In this document: positions 7,880 through 14,470 of the stretch, one piece after another | How the letters are laid out: every line of letters starts with the position of its first letter | Numbering within the stretch: position 1 is the stretch's first letter | Assembly: GCA_964472425.1 (NCBI GenBank) | Contig: CAYYLF010000037.1 | Span: 1 to 14,470 of the forward strand | Direction of reading: 5' to 3' | Length of the DNA: 14,470 nt | Source: RUG11867 sp964472425 | Lineage (GTDB): Bacteria > Bacillota_I > Bacilli_A > RF39 > UBA660 | Translations under genes and position numbers: made by a program | Notes under the pieces: model-generated | Database searches by the model: none | What the model saw: only the letters and a program-made list of their open reading frames with translations | What the model was told of the DNA's origin: nothing

Positions 7880-7909
7880 AACGTTAAGCCTCAAAACTTA
7901 ACGTTTTTC
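7878..7909 (+). terminator. Intrinsic terminator after RNase J gene
   Basis: The stem AAAACGTTAAG (7878-7888) pairs with CTTAACGTTTT (7897-7907), 11 bp with an 8-base loop, ending in a T-run. It begins at the stop codon. The minus-strand T-run is weaker but usable, so it may also end transcripts from the convergent toxN gene. Confidence 0.85.
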
Positions 7910-7918
7910 GTTACACTA

Positions 7919-7954
7919 TTTCTATACTGATTTCTATACTGATTTCTATACTTC
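7919..7954. repeat. 12-bp tandem repeat, three units, at the toxN stop codon
   Basis: TTTCTATACTGA occurs at 7919-7930 and 7931-7942, with a third unit differing only at its last two bases at 7943-7954. On the minus strand the unit reads as GTA TAG AAA TCA in the toxN frame, so each unit carries an in-frame TAG; the first of these ends the gene. It looks like slippage or small duplication at the 3' end of the gene. Confidence 0.85.
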
Positions 7955-8464
7955 CACTGCTTCTTTTCTATACTCCTCGCACTTACCCTCGAGCATAGGA
8001 AAATCACAACATCTATTCCTAATTCTTTTAGGAAGAATTCCCTTACTATACTGTTCATACAAATTCTCGGCCTTATATAATATGCCTTTCCTATTATTAG
8101 TTAGCCACCTCAACTGCTTCCTTAACAAGTTTATCCTATGCATCTCGGATTTATCTTCGCATCTTCTCCTCAAATCGAAAATCTCATAATTCTCCGCCTT
8201 AATAGGAATCATATTGTTGAAGTTTACCACACCCAATTTACCATCATCTATTTTGACCATATCCAAAGTATTTTTGAGATGCTTATGTTTTTCCTTCGGG
8301 CTGGAAAGGGGAGCAAAATATTCACAATCTCTAACCTTGAACAGGACTCAAATAAATGGTCTCAAATCTTTAGACCCTGCATTATATGGAACCCTACTAT
8401 CGAAAGACCTCAAGTAATCACAGTACTCCGAATCGACTTTTACTATTTTAAAGTTACCGCGCAT
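7946..8464 (-). pseudogene. toxN: Type III toxin ToxN/AbiQ family, interrupted by TGA at codon 39
   Basis: From ATG 8464 to TAG 7946 there are 172 codons, matching the roughly 170-residue ToxN/AbiQ endoribonucleases. The only break is TGA at 8350-8348, codon 39, between RPFI and VLFKV; from memory the family has Gly there, one base change from TGA. The start reads MRGNFKIVKVDSEYCDYL. The active-site block is EYFAPLSSPKEKHKHLKN (48-65), with S54, S55 and K57 matching the TS/SS-x-K catalytic site. Then come KLGVVNFNNMIPI and a helical C-terminal half ending EGKCEEYRKEAVEV. ToxN cuts RNA and is held inactive by ToxI RNA pseudoknots; the repeats and terminator upstream fit exactly. AGGTGA lies 4 bases before the ATG. 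As written it gives a 38-residue stub, so the toxin is probably dead unless TGA is read through. Confidence 0.85.
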
Positions 8465-8502
8465 AATATCACCTCGTCATCAATTATATACTATTTTTAA
8501 CT

Positions 8503-8547
8503 AAAAGAAAAGTCCACTAGGTACATCATGCACCATGGACTCTTTTT
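8503..8547 (-). terminator. Terminator between the ToxI repeats and toxN
   Basis: On the minus strand AGTCCA (8541-8536) pairs with TGGACT (8516-8511). The loop is itself partly paired (GGT with ACC), and TTTCTTTT follows (8510-8503). It stands 39 bases before the toxN ATG. This is the position of the regulatory terminator in known ToxIN loci, where it keeps antitoxin RNA in excess over toxin mRNA. Confidence 0.8.
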
Positions 8548-8666
8548 TAGTTGCCACATATCGGGCTGGCTTCACCCACTTTGTTAGTTGCCACATTATC
8601 GGGCTGGCTTCACCCACTTTGTTAGTTGCCATATTATCGGGCTGGCTTCACCCACTTTTTTAAAGT
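8547..8666 (-). ncRNA. toxI: ToxI-like antitoxin RNA, three tandem repeats
   Basis: Three head-to-tail near-identical units lie at 8659-8622 (38 nt), 8621-8584 (38 nt) and 8583-8547 (37 nt), in transcript order. They differ only by one T/C substitution and one missing base in the AT-rich loop. In RNA sense each unit opens AAAGUGGGUGAAGCCAGCCC and ends UGGCAACUAAC. GGGU can pair with GCCC, and GCCA with the later UGGC, in the order a-b-a'-b', which is an H-type pseudoknot, the fold of ToxI. All four pairing segments are kept in every unit. The A-rich joints are plausible ToxN cut sites. The array has a near-consensus promoter just upstream and a terminator just downstream, then toxN. The unit sequence is not one I recognise from the described ToxI, AntiQ, CptI or TenpI RNAs; the pairing is drawn by eye. 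Confidence 0.85.
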
Positions 8667-8672
8667 AACTAC

Positions 8673-8701
8673 ATTATAGCACAGTTGCTCGCGTTTGTCT
8701 A
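8673..8701 (-). promoter_or_regulatory. Promoter of the toxI-toxN locus
   Basis: On the minus strand TAGACA (8701-8696), a 17-base spacer, then TATAAT (8678-8673), with TGC before the -10 making it extended. The expected transcript start is near 8666, just before the first repeat. This is the best-matching promoter in the window and still looks functional. Confidence 0.85.
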
Positions 8702-8722
8702 GGCCCTAGTGAAACAACACGA

Positions 8723-9812
8723 CTAGACCAATACGATATTAGACTCTTTCAAATTCGAATTATCCAATATCCATTGTTTGATGCTTGCGTCGTTTACTGT
8801 GATTTGAACATTGCTAAAATTGACAAAAATAGAAAACTACTATCTGTTACAGATGACACATTGAAGTTTGAAAGATTTAAAGTTTTAAGATTCTTACAGT
8901 CAAAGAACATCCAACTCATATTAGTTACCTTGCTCGTGTCGAAGTTCTCTAATCCTCCTATGCTTTCTAGACTGGTAAAATAATAGAAAAGTCTTTTGCA
9001 ACTCGTTCCAGCCACAATTAACCCATCTGCTTGCAAGTAAAGAATATACTTCGTGTCATCTGCAGTATCCGGGACTAGATAGGCTAGCACTCCCCCTCCC
9101 CGGAGTTCGCATTTTGAGACATGTCTTACGTATGCGCTACATTTTCTTTTGGACTGATTGAAGATTCAAATACTATCTTTTTGATGTCGGCCTTGTGAAC
9201 CCATATCTTATCACTTCTATTATAGCCACTCGAATCCATAACTAATCCTTCTCTATATTCACCCGGTACGACTAGTATTCTCCCAGACCAAGTTTTATTC
9301 TGAGCATTGTCTACAGTTCCCAATTCGTTTATCCACGTCCGGATGTCGACCGTTCTCGATGCCCCTGGGTTCAAATTGAATTCCATCACTTTGTATGCGC
9401 TTCTGTACGTGTCCTCACTTGGAGTCTCGGAATTGTCCGCACCCAAAGTCTTGACCGAACTACCCACTCCTATACTCACCAAACTGTCATCCAAAGTACT
9501 CGTATTCAATACTTCGACTATGACTTTTATTCCTATCTTTACAGACTCTTCACTAGTCACGGTAAAAGTATACGGTTCTAATTGTAATCCCATCCCTTCG
9601 GGCATAGGATAAGTCTCTGTTAGACTTACTCCCGCTTTAGTCTCGGTAAAGTTTATCCTATATCCGCCGAGATTGGCTTTACCCTTCAAAGAGTATACGT
9701 CGCCTTCTTCTATCAAAGTCGTAAAGTACGCATAACTCACACTTCCGATAGTAAGGATGGCCATCAATGCGACCGCGACTATCACAAATACCCTAGTATT
9801 CTTATCTTTCAT
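8723..9812 (-). pseudogene. Decayed surface protein: camelysin/SipW-like N-terminus plus BspA-like DUF285 repeat
   Basis: Three frames together give one protein. The first (9812-9126) starts MKDKNTRVFVIVAVALMAIL, a signal or anchor ending SVSYAYFT, then a TasA/camelysin-like beta domain, and ends at TAA (9128-9126) in ENVAHT. Translated past that stop it reads DMSQNANSGEG. A frameshift near 9090-9102, in a G-rich run, leads to VLAYLVPDTADDTKYILYLQ and the BspA/DUF285 motif FDTSKVTNMSWMFFDCKNL. A second shift near 8800-8850 leads to VQITVNDASIKQWILDNSNL and a stop at 8725-8723, a plausible family C-terminus. So there are one nonsense and two frame changes. The start has AGGTGA and a promoter upstream, so a 228-residue truncated protein may still be made. 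The intact form would be a surface protein of unknown ligand. Confidence 0.75.
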
Positions 9813-9833
9813 AAACGCTCACCTACTATAAAC

Positions 9834-9862
9834 ATTTTACATTAATAGGCACTAATAGTCAA
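9834..9862 (-). promoter_or_regulatory. Promoter of the decayed surface-protein gene
   Basis: On the minus strand TTGACT (9862-9857), 17 bases, then TAAAAT (9839-9834), about 22 bases before the ATG at 9812. It lies in the 63-base gap after the M16 peptidase gene; no terminator is visible in that gap, so readthrough from upstream is also possible. Confidence 0.6.
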
Positions 9863-9875
9863 TAATTTCCGAGAC

Positions 9876-11159
9876 TTACGATGTCAATTTATCTATAAAG
9901 TAGACAGTCTCATTGTCTATTTTTATCTTCGACGCGATATCGTTGGCCGTCTGGACGTCCATATTTCTGTACACGTCCAAAATGCCGTCCTCGATTCTGC
10001 CATATCCCAAGACGTCGTCTTCTATATCCTGAGCAACTTCCATGATGTCGTTGAAGTGCAAGATGAAAGACGCGATGTCCAGACGCTTGACCCGCTCCAG
10101 TTCGGCCTGCGACAGTTTGACATTTTTGAGTTCGGCCCTTATCGTATCTATCACTTGTTCTTTGTACTCCGTCTCGGCCTCGAAAGTGATGAGGACGTAA
10201 TCCGTCCGTACTTCTCTCGTCGCATAGAGACCGTACATGACCAAGTTTTGCTCAGACAGACTCTCGTACGCATCCGACATTTCGCCGAACTTCGCCGTGA
10301 TAATCGCGTCCAAATAGATTTTCAGTTCCAAATCCGTATAATTTTTGAAGACGGCCCTATCTATCTTGTATCCGATTTTCAACTTAGGGATACTCACGTC
10401 CATTTCTCGGACCTCGTAAGGAGTCTCTACCTGTACGGGTTCTTTTTCCCGCCGGCGGGTGATTCTCTTCTTGGTATCTGTCTCTCGTTCGGCCTCGATA
10501 GCTTTGATGATGCCCAATGCTTCCAAAGGCATGAATTTCCCCGTCAACACCAAAAACATGTTCGAAGGAGTATAAAACGCGTCGTAACAAGTATTTAAAG
10601 TCTCGGCTGTAATCTCCTTTATGTCTTCTTCCTCGCCACTTATCTTGTACTTGTGCCCATCCACGTTGTTTAGATTGTACTCGAATCCGAAGTTCAAGAC
10701 GCTCATGGGAGTCCCGTCGTACATCGCAATTTCCTCTTTGATGATACCTCGTTCCTTCGCGACACTCGCGTCTTTAAACACGGGATTCTCGACGCATCTG
10801 ACCAAGTACTCGAGATTCTCTTTAAAATGGTCGGACGCGACGACTTCGTAGGAAGTATAATCGTACGTCGTAAACGCATTTACCGAACTTCCCAAAGCCG
10901 CAAAGTACTCGAATGCCGTATGCCCTTTATCCTCTTGAAACATCTGGTGCTCCAAGAAATGGGCCGTCCCGTTCGGCACTCGCGTGAACTTCTTCTCGCG
11001 CCCCGTCTTGAACTCGACATCGACACTTCCGAATCGTACATTGTAAGCCAAATAGAAATTGCGAGCCGTCTCTATTGGGTACATATAAACTTCGAGCCCA
11101 TTCGGCAACTTCTCGTAATAGACTGTCTCATCTGTCCCTTTATACGTGATTTTCTTCAC
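9876..11159 (-). CDS. ymfH: M16 zinc peptidase, YmfH-like (catalytic partner)
   Basis: This is a protein of about 427 residues with two M16 half-domains. The inverted zinc motif HFLEH lies at about residues 67-71, in a context (PNGTAHFLEHQMFQ) typical of active M16 enzymes. The third ligand is expected in ERGIIKEEIAMYDG, about residues 136-149, at the usual spacing. The product resembles Bacillus YmfH and Alb-type processing peptidases. The substrate is unknown. The chosen start is GTG 11159 (MKKITYKG), 8 bases after AGGGG; an in-frame GTG at 11168 overlaps the stop of the upstream gene. The two genes touch or nearly touch, so they are co-translated, and M16 enzymes of this kind often work as an active/inactive pair. 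The stop is TAA. Confidence 0.9.
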   Translation of the reverse strand: MKKITYKGTDETVYYEKLPNGLEVYMYPIETARNFYLAYNVRFGSVDVEFKTGREKKFTRVPNGTAHFLEHQMFQEDKGHTAFEYFAALGSSVNAFTTYDYTSYEVVASDHFKENLEYLVRCVENPVFKDASVAKERGIIKEEIAMYDGTPMSVLNFGFEYNLNNVDGHKYKISGEEEDIKEITAETLNTCYDAFYTPSNMFLVLTGKFMPLEALGIIKAIEAERETDTKKRITRRREKEPVQVETPYEVREMDVSIPKLKIGYKIDRAVFKNYTDLELKIYLDAIITAKFGEMSDAYESLSEQNLVMYGLYATREVRTDYVLITFEAETEYKEQVIDTIRAELKNVKLSQAELERVKRLDIASFILHFNDIMEVAQDIEDDVLGYGRIEDGILDVYRNMDVQTANDIASKIKIDNETVYFIDKLTS

Positions 11160-11160
11160 C

Positions 11161-12417
11161 CTACTCACCCCTCATTCTGTACGTAAGGGCTAGCCTCATC
11201 TTCCCGGCGACCCTTACGACTTCGTCTTTGCTGACCGTCCTTATCTCGTCTATCCTTTTCTCTATATCTGGTAAACCGACCAAATTCTTGAAAACGTACA
11301 TGTCGATGAGCCGCGACGGACTATCCAAACTCAAGTTCAAACTGTTCTCCAAGATGTTTTTGACGTTCGCGATTTCCTCGGCACTTACTCCGCCTTTCTT
11401 GACGCTCGCGAGACTATTATTGATTAGTTTCAAGGCGAATCTCGTCGACCCGTCGTCGATGGCCGTATGCAAGACGACCACTCTATCGTACTTTTGGTAG
11501 TAGGTATTGACGTTGTAACAAAGAGAGTTCTCGCCTCTTAACGACTTGTAGAGTTTGCTCTCCAAAGAACCCGAACCCCAAAGCATGTTGAAAACGGGAA
11601 CCACGTAGTCCCTCTCCCGCTCGGTCAAATTTATGAAAGAATAAATCTGAACCAAATTCGTCTGAGGCACATTCCCATCTTCCCAAGCACTTCTCGGCTT
11701 CTTGACTTGCAAGTTCGCCAAATAGGCCTGACTGACGCCCTCGACTATCGACGTGAACTTCGCGTACTTTCGTATCACCCTGTTCATCATCTTCATATCC
11801 AAATTGCCGACCAAATAGATGTCGCGAGCACTCGTCTCCAAAAACTTCTTATAGAAGTCGTACAACTTCTTGGGAGTGATACTCTCTAGAATCTTCACAT
11901 CTCCACTCACATTGAAGCTGCGGACGTCGTTCTTGTTCAAAGCCTCGAAAGCCCCCATGATGGAAGACTGTTTGGGGTCCTCCTTCAAAGAATCGATTTC
12001 TAATGCGAGTTCCTTCTTGACTCTCTCGAACGTCACTTCGTCGAATTCGAACTCGTCCGCATTCGGGGCTAACAACATCTCGAAGAGCATGGCCACCGAC
12101 TCCTCCAAAGTATCCGCATCGGTATATTTGGGGTCCAAAAAGTCGACATAAGCATTCGTAACCAACGTCTCTCCAACTCGCGAACTCGTCCCGTTTATCT
12201 CGACATTGTATAATTCGGCGAGTCTCCGCGACAACAACTTTCGCGACGGATACTTCTTGGAATTTTCGAACAACACGCTCATGAGTAAAGCAGTATAAGT
12301 GATGTTCTCCAAAGAAGCCTCACTTCTGAACACCACTTCCAAATGGCAGCTCTTAAACTTCGTGGTTTCTATCGTATACAAATTGTAAGTATCGTTTTCA
12401 AAACAGTCGTATTTCAT
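11161..12417 (-). CDS. ymfF: M16 peptidase-like protein, YmfF-like (non-catalytic partner)
   Basis: This is a 418-residue M16-fold protein. The zinc motif HxxEH is absent: the aligned region reads LLMSVLFENSKKYPSRKLL (44-62). The C-terminal half keeps the M16 substrate-binding pair in SLRGENSLCYNVNTYYQ, with R294 and Y301. This is the usual picture of an active subunit (the next gene) with an inactive one that helps shape the chamber. The start ATG 12417 has AAGGTGA 5 bases upstream. It follows sufB by about 50 bases with no terminator in the gap, so it may be partly co-transcribed with sufB. The pair order (F then H) matches Bacillus. The stop is TAG. Confidence 0.9.
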   Translation of the reverse strand: MKYDCFENDTYNLYTIETTKFKSCHLEVVFRSEASLENITYTALLMSVLFENSKKYPSRKLLSRRLAELYNVEINGTSSRVGETLVTNAYVDFLDPKYTDADTLEESVAMLFEMLLAPNADEFEFDEVTFERVKKELALEIDSLKEDPKQSSIMGAFEALNKNDVRSFNVSGDVKILESITPKKLYDFYKKFLETSARDIYLVGNLDMKMMNRVIRKYAKFTSIVEGVSQAYLANLQVKKPRSAWEDGNVPQTNLVQIYSFINLTERERDYVVPVFNMLWGSGSLESKLYKSLRGENSLCYNVNTYYQKYDRVVVLHTAIDDGSTRFALKLINNSLASVKKGGVSAEEIANVKNILENSLNLSLDSPSRLIDMYVFKNLVGLPDIEKRIDEIRTVSKDEVVRVAGKMRLALTYRMRGE

Positions 12418-12468
12418 ATGGTCACCTTTCTCAAACTTATTATGTCACTTAATCAGGATAATTATTTA

Positions 12469-13770
12469 CTAAATTTCTTTCAATAACCTATTTAATTCGA
12501 CAGCATATTCCATCGGGAGTTCTCGTTTGAAGTCCGCGACGAATCCGGCGACCAAGAGTTCTTTCGCCTGTTCTTCGGACAACCCCTTGCTCATCAGATA
12601 GAAAAGTTTATCTTCCGATAACTTCGAGACCGAAGCCTCGTGTTCCAAAGTCGCCGTCTTGTTGGAGACGATATTCAACGGATATGTATCGCTTTTGCTC
12701 ACCTCGTCCATGATTATCGTATCGCATTTGACGAACGCTTCCGCCTTGTCGGCGCTCTTCGTTATCTTGACCTCACCGCGATAGTTAGCAATCCCCCCGT
12801 TCGAAGCTAAAGATTTCGAAATTATCTTGCTCTTCGTATTCTTTCCGATGTGAATCATCTTGGCCCCGGCATCTATTACCTGGCCCTCTTTTGCATAGGC
12901 AATACTTATCGAATTGCCTCGCGAATTGTCGCCTTTCAAGATGCAACTAGGATACTTCATCGTGACTCCACTTCCGACGTTCCCGTCGACCCACTCCATG
13001 AGTCCACCTTCTTCGACTATCGCTCGCTTCGTGACCAAATTGTACACGTCTTTACTCCAATTTTGGATGGTCGAGTACCGTACCTTCGCGTTCTTGCCGA
13101 CGTATATTTCGACGACTCCGGCGTGCAACGAATTGACCGAATAGCTCATGGCCGTACAGCCTTCTATATAGGACAATTCGGCCCCATCGTCGACTATGAT
13201 GATGGTCCTCTCGAACTGCCCCAAAGCCATCGAGTCGATGCGAAAATAACTCTGTAGAGGTCTATCCAATTTCGTATTCGGCGGAATGTATATGAACGAT
13301 CCTCCACTCCAAAGAGCTCCATTCAAGGCCGTAAACTTGTTCTCGTCGTACTTGACCAAATTGTTGAAGTACTTGTAAAACAACTCCGGATACTTCTTTA
13401 ACGCATCGTCCGAACTCGAAAATACTATTCCCTTCTCTTCGAGCTCCTTGCCTAGTTTGTGGTAGACTACCTCGCTCTCGTACTGGTTGGTCACCCCGTC
13501 CAAGTACTTTTCCTCCGCGGATATGACACCTAACTTGTCGAACGTATTTTTGATAGAACAGTTGACCTTATCCCAAGTACTCACGGCATCCTGTGCTTTC
13601 TTGTAATAATTTATCGAAGAGAAATCGATATCCAAGGTCGGTCCGAACCGCGGCATCCCGAGTTCCAAAAACTTAGAAAGCGACTTGAGTCTGAATTCGC
13701 ACATCCAAGCTGGTTCTCCCTTTTTGGTGCTTATTTCCCTGATAGTATCTTCGTTTAGTTCTGTATACAT
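12469..13770 (-). CDS. sufB: Fe-S cluster assembly scaffold SufB
   Basis: This is a 433-residue protein, about 30 residues shorter than Bacillus SufB, mainly at the N-terminus. Visible blocks are GEPAWMCEFRLKSL (18-31), LDGVTNQYESEVVYH (90-104), LWSGGSFIYIPP (153-164), QFERTIIIVD (185-194), YIEGCTAMSYSVNSLHAGVV (201-220), DAGAKMIH (300-307), KCDTIIMDEVSKSDTYP (348-364, with Cys349) and LEHEASVSKLSEDKLFYLMS (375-394). These separate it from SufD. SufB with SufC and SufD builds Fe-S clusters. ATG 13770 has AAAGGTG 6 bases upstream; in-frame ATG 13776 and GTG 13779 overlap that site. No sufC, sufD, sufS or sufU is in the window, and the upstream neighbour is a divergent transposon gene. Confidence 0.96.
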   Translation of the reverse strand: MYTELNEDTIREISTKKGEPAWMCEFRLKSLSKFLELGMPRFGPTLDIDFSSINYYKKAQDAVSTWDKVNCSIKNTFDKLGVISAEEKYLDGVTNQYESEVVYHKLGKELEEKGIVFSSSDDALKKYPELFYKYFNNLVKYDENKFTALNGALWSGGSFIYIPPNTKLDRPLQSYFRIDSMALGQFERTIIIVDDGAELSYIEGCTAMSYSVNSLHAGVVEIYVGKNAKVRYSTIQNWSKDVYNLVTKRAIVEEGGLMEWVDGNVGSGVTMKYPSCILKGDNSRGNSISIAYAKEGQVIDAGAKMIHIGKNTKSKIISKSLASNGGIANYRGEVKITKSADKAEAFVKCDTIIMDEVSKSDTYPLNIVSNKTATLEHEASVSKLSEDKLFYLMSKGLSEEQAKELLVAGFVADFKRELPMEYAVELNRLLKEI

Positions 13771-13789
13771 GTGCATCACCTTTACCTAT

Positions 13790-13798
13790 AGTATACCA
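13790..13798 (-). promoter_or_regulatory. Extended -10 element before sufB
   Basis: On the minus strand TGGTATACT (13798-13790) is an extended -10, about 13-20 bases before the sufB start codon. No good -35 is seen at 16-18 bases upstream, which is tolerated with extended -10 elements. The leader would be very short. Confidence 0.5.
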
Positions 13799-13999
13799 CT
13801 AATCATGAAACTTTGATATTTAAATCAAAAGAAAAAAGCCGACATTTACTTCGAAACTTCTCTCTTTTTTAGTTCATAAAGATTTTCAAAATCTACTTTT
13901 TATCTTCAAGGAAAGTACTCAAATTGTGAGTAGACCTTCTGATGTGTTATATGTTATGCAAGGGTAAACAATTCGTTATAATTTACAATCTTTTGTATA

Positions 14000-14016
14000 A
14001 TTTTGGAGGCCAAAAT
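14000..14016 (+). repeat. Candidate left-end hairpin of IS200/IS605-family element
   Basis: ATTTTGG and CCAAAAT form a 7-bp stem around AGG. A TTAC tetramer, a cleavage site used by some IS605-family members, sits 15 bases to the left (13982-13985). Spacing and position before tnpB fit a subterminal hairpin, but this is inference from one sequence. Confidence 0.35.
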
Positions 14017-14028
14017 CTAACCAATTTC

Positions 14029-14057
14029 TTGAGTATTTTAGGACATCATTTTATAAT
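14029..14057 (+). promoter_or_regulatory. Promoter of tnpB
   Basis: TTGAGT (14029-14034), 17 bases, then TATAAT (14052-14057). The ATG is at 14090 and AAGGGG is at 14075-14080. Confidence 0.7.
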
Positions 14058-14089
14058 AGATATATACAAAGCCTAAGGGGAAATTGAGT

Positions 14090-14470
14090 ATGTATAGAGC
14101 ATATAAGTTTAGATTGTATCCTACTTCCGAACAAAGACAGAGTATCAACCGATTTGTGGGTTGTTCACGCTTCATCTATAATCATTATCTTGGTGTCATG
14201 AAAGAAAACGGTTATAAAAACAAATTTGATAATTGCAAGGATTATTCTCATAATTTGAAATGTGTTTATCCCTTCTTACAAGATGCAGATAGTTGTCTAA
14301 TACAAACGACTCTTTTTCACTTGGATAACAATTTCCAAAGGTTCTTCAAAAGCGATTTCGGATATCCCAAATTCAAGAGTAGATTCGATAGAAATTCTTA
14401 TACGACGAATGCCATCTATAGTACTTATAAAGAGAAACACTATTGCAATATAGAAGTAGACTTGAAGAAA
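14090..14470 (+). CDS. tnpB: TnpB (OrfB) of an IS200/IS605-family element, 5' part
   Basis: The first 127 codons are visible; the gene runs off the right edge. The start MYRAYKFRLYPTSEQRQSIN is the standard OrfB/TnpB N-terminal helix-turn-helix domain. It is followed by FVGCSRFIYNHYLGVMKENG and, after about residue 80, by FQRFFKSDFGYPKFKSRF, the usual block before the wedge domain. The RuvC catalytic residues and the zinc finger would lie beyond the edge. TnpB is an RNA-guided nuclease that helps such elements persist; its guide RNA is expected at the right end, outside the window. No tnpA (Y1 transposase) is seen upstream, so this is an OrfB-only element or one with tnpA elsewhere. The frame is intact as far as it goes. 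Confidence 0.92.
   Translation, partial: MYRAYKFRLYPTSEQRQSINRFVGCSRFIYNHYLGVMKENGYKNKFDNCKDYSHNLKCVYPFLQDADSCLIQTTLFHLDNNFQRFFKSDFGYPKFKSRFDRNSYTTNAIYSTYKEKHYCNIEVDLKK

Larger units (their letters stand above)
13799..14089. other. AT-rich intergenic region between sufB and tnpB
   Basis: No gene is seen here. The stretch is AT-rich and includes small symmetries: AGATTTTCAAAATCT (13880-13894), TACTCA/TGAGTA around a 5-base loop (13916-13932), and ATTTTGG-AGG-CCAAAAT (14000-14016). One of these may be the left-end hairpin of the IS200/IS605-type element, but its boundary cannot be fixed without a second copy. The right part carries the tnpB promoter. Confidence 0.5.

Noticed and set aside
35..8464. 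Genome-wide reassignment of TGA to Trp or Gly
   Set aside because: RNase J, SufB, FtsY, both M16 proteins, LemA and DUF2207 have no internal TGA and use TGG for Trp; ftsY and the surface-protein gene end in TGA where their families end. Local readthrough stays open.
8483..8488. Second promoter for toxN (TATAAT on the minus strand)
   Set aside because: No acceptable -35 at 17 bases, and the transcript would begin within the ribosome binding site.
8138..8500. Plus-strand frames opposite the toxN region
   Set aside because: The minus strand encodes the recognisable ToxN protein; the plus frames show no domain or start signal.
8547..8660. CRISPR array
   Set aside because: The units are contiguous with no variable spacers, are near-identical over their whole length, and sit upstream of a ToxN gene.
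10056..10598. Plus-strand 180-residue frame opposite the M16 gene
   Set aside because: Antisense shadow with low-complexity composition and no start signal.
13880..13894. AGATTTTCAAAATCT as a terminator
   Set aside because: Single-base centre, pure AT stem and no T-run at the right place; a short palindrome in AT-rich DNA.

Overview
The window reads as chromosomal DNA from a low-GC Firmicutes/Mollicutes-like bacterium, most likely an uncultured gut member of the Bacilli (RF39-type). This placement is inferred from gene content: an RNase J, an ftsY-ylxM pair, a Bacillus-type SufB, YmfF/YmfH-type M16 peptidases, lemA with a DUF2207 gene, and the repetitive surface-protein families typical of such genomes. 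The code is standard: the intact genes carry no internal TGA and ftsY ends in TGA. Stops are mostly TAG or TAA.

Region 1 (1-1790) holds a cell-surface gene cut by one in-frame TGA, a divergent small XRE-type regulator, operator-like inverted repeats between them, and a bidirectional terminator. Region 2 (1804-6127, minus strand) is an operon: type II/IV pseudopilin, ftsY, ylxM, lemA, DUF2207 membrane protein. An intrinsic terminator sits inside the lemA-DUF2207 junction. The operon is driven by a promoter back-to-back with that of the divergent RNase J gene; the two -35 boxes form one 12-bp palindrome. Region 3 (6206-7910) is RNase J and its terminator.

Region 4 (7919-8701, minus strand) is the most interesting part: a type III toxin-antitoxin locus of the ToxIN/AbiQ kind. 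It has a near-consensus promoter, three tandem 37-38 nt ToxI-like repeats, an intrinsic terminator and a ToxN gene whose frame is complete except for one TGA at codon 39. Each repeat can be drawn as an H-type pseudoknot, as expected for this class of RNA antitoxin. The toxin is therefore probably dead (or rescued by readthrough) while the antitoxin RNA looks intact.

Region 5 (8723-9812) is a decayed surface protein (camelysin/SipW-like N-terminus plus BspA-like DUF285 repeat) with one nonsense codon and two frameshifts. Region 6 (9876-13770, minus strand) holds the M16 peptidase pair (YmfF-like, then YmfH-like) and sufB. Region 7 (13800-14470) is the start of an IS200/IS605-family TnpB gene, cut by the window edge, just upstream of sufB and divergent from it.

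Core genes on the minus strand are intact, whereas all three interrupted genes are accessory (two surface proteins and one toxin).
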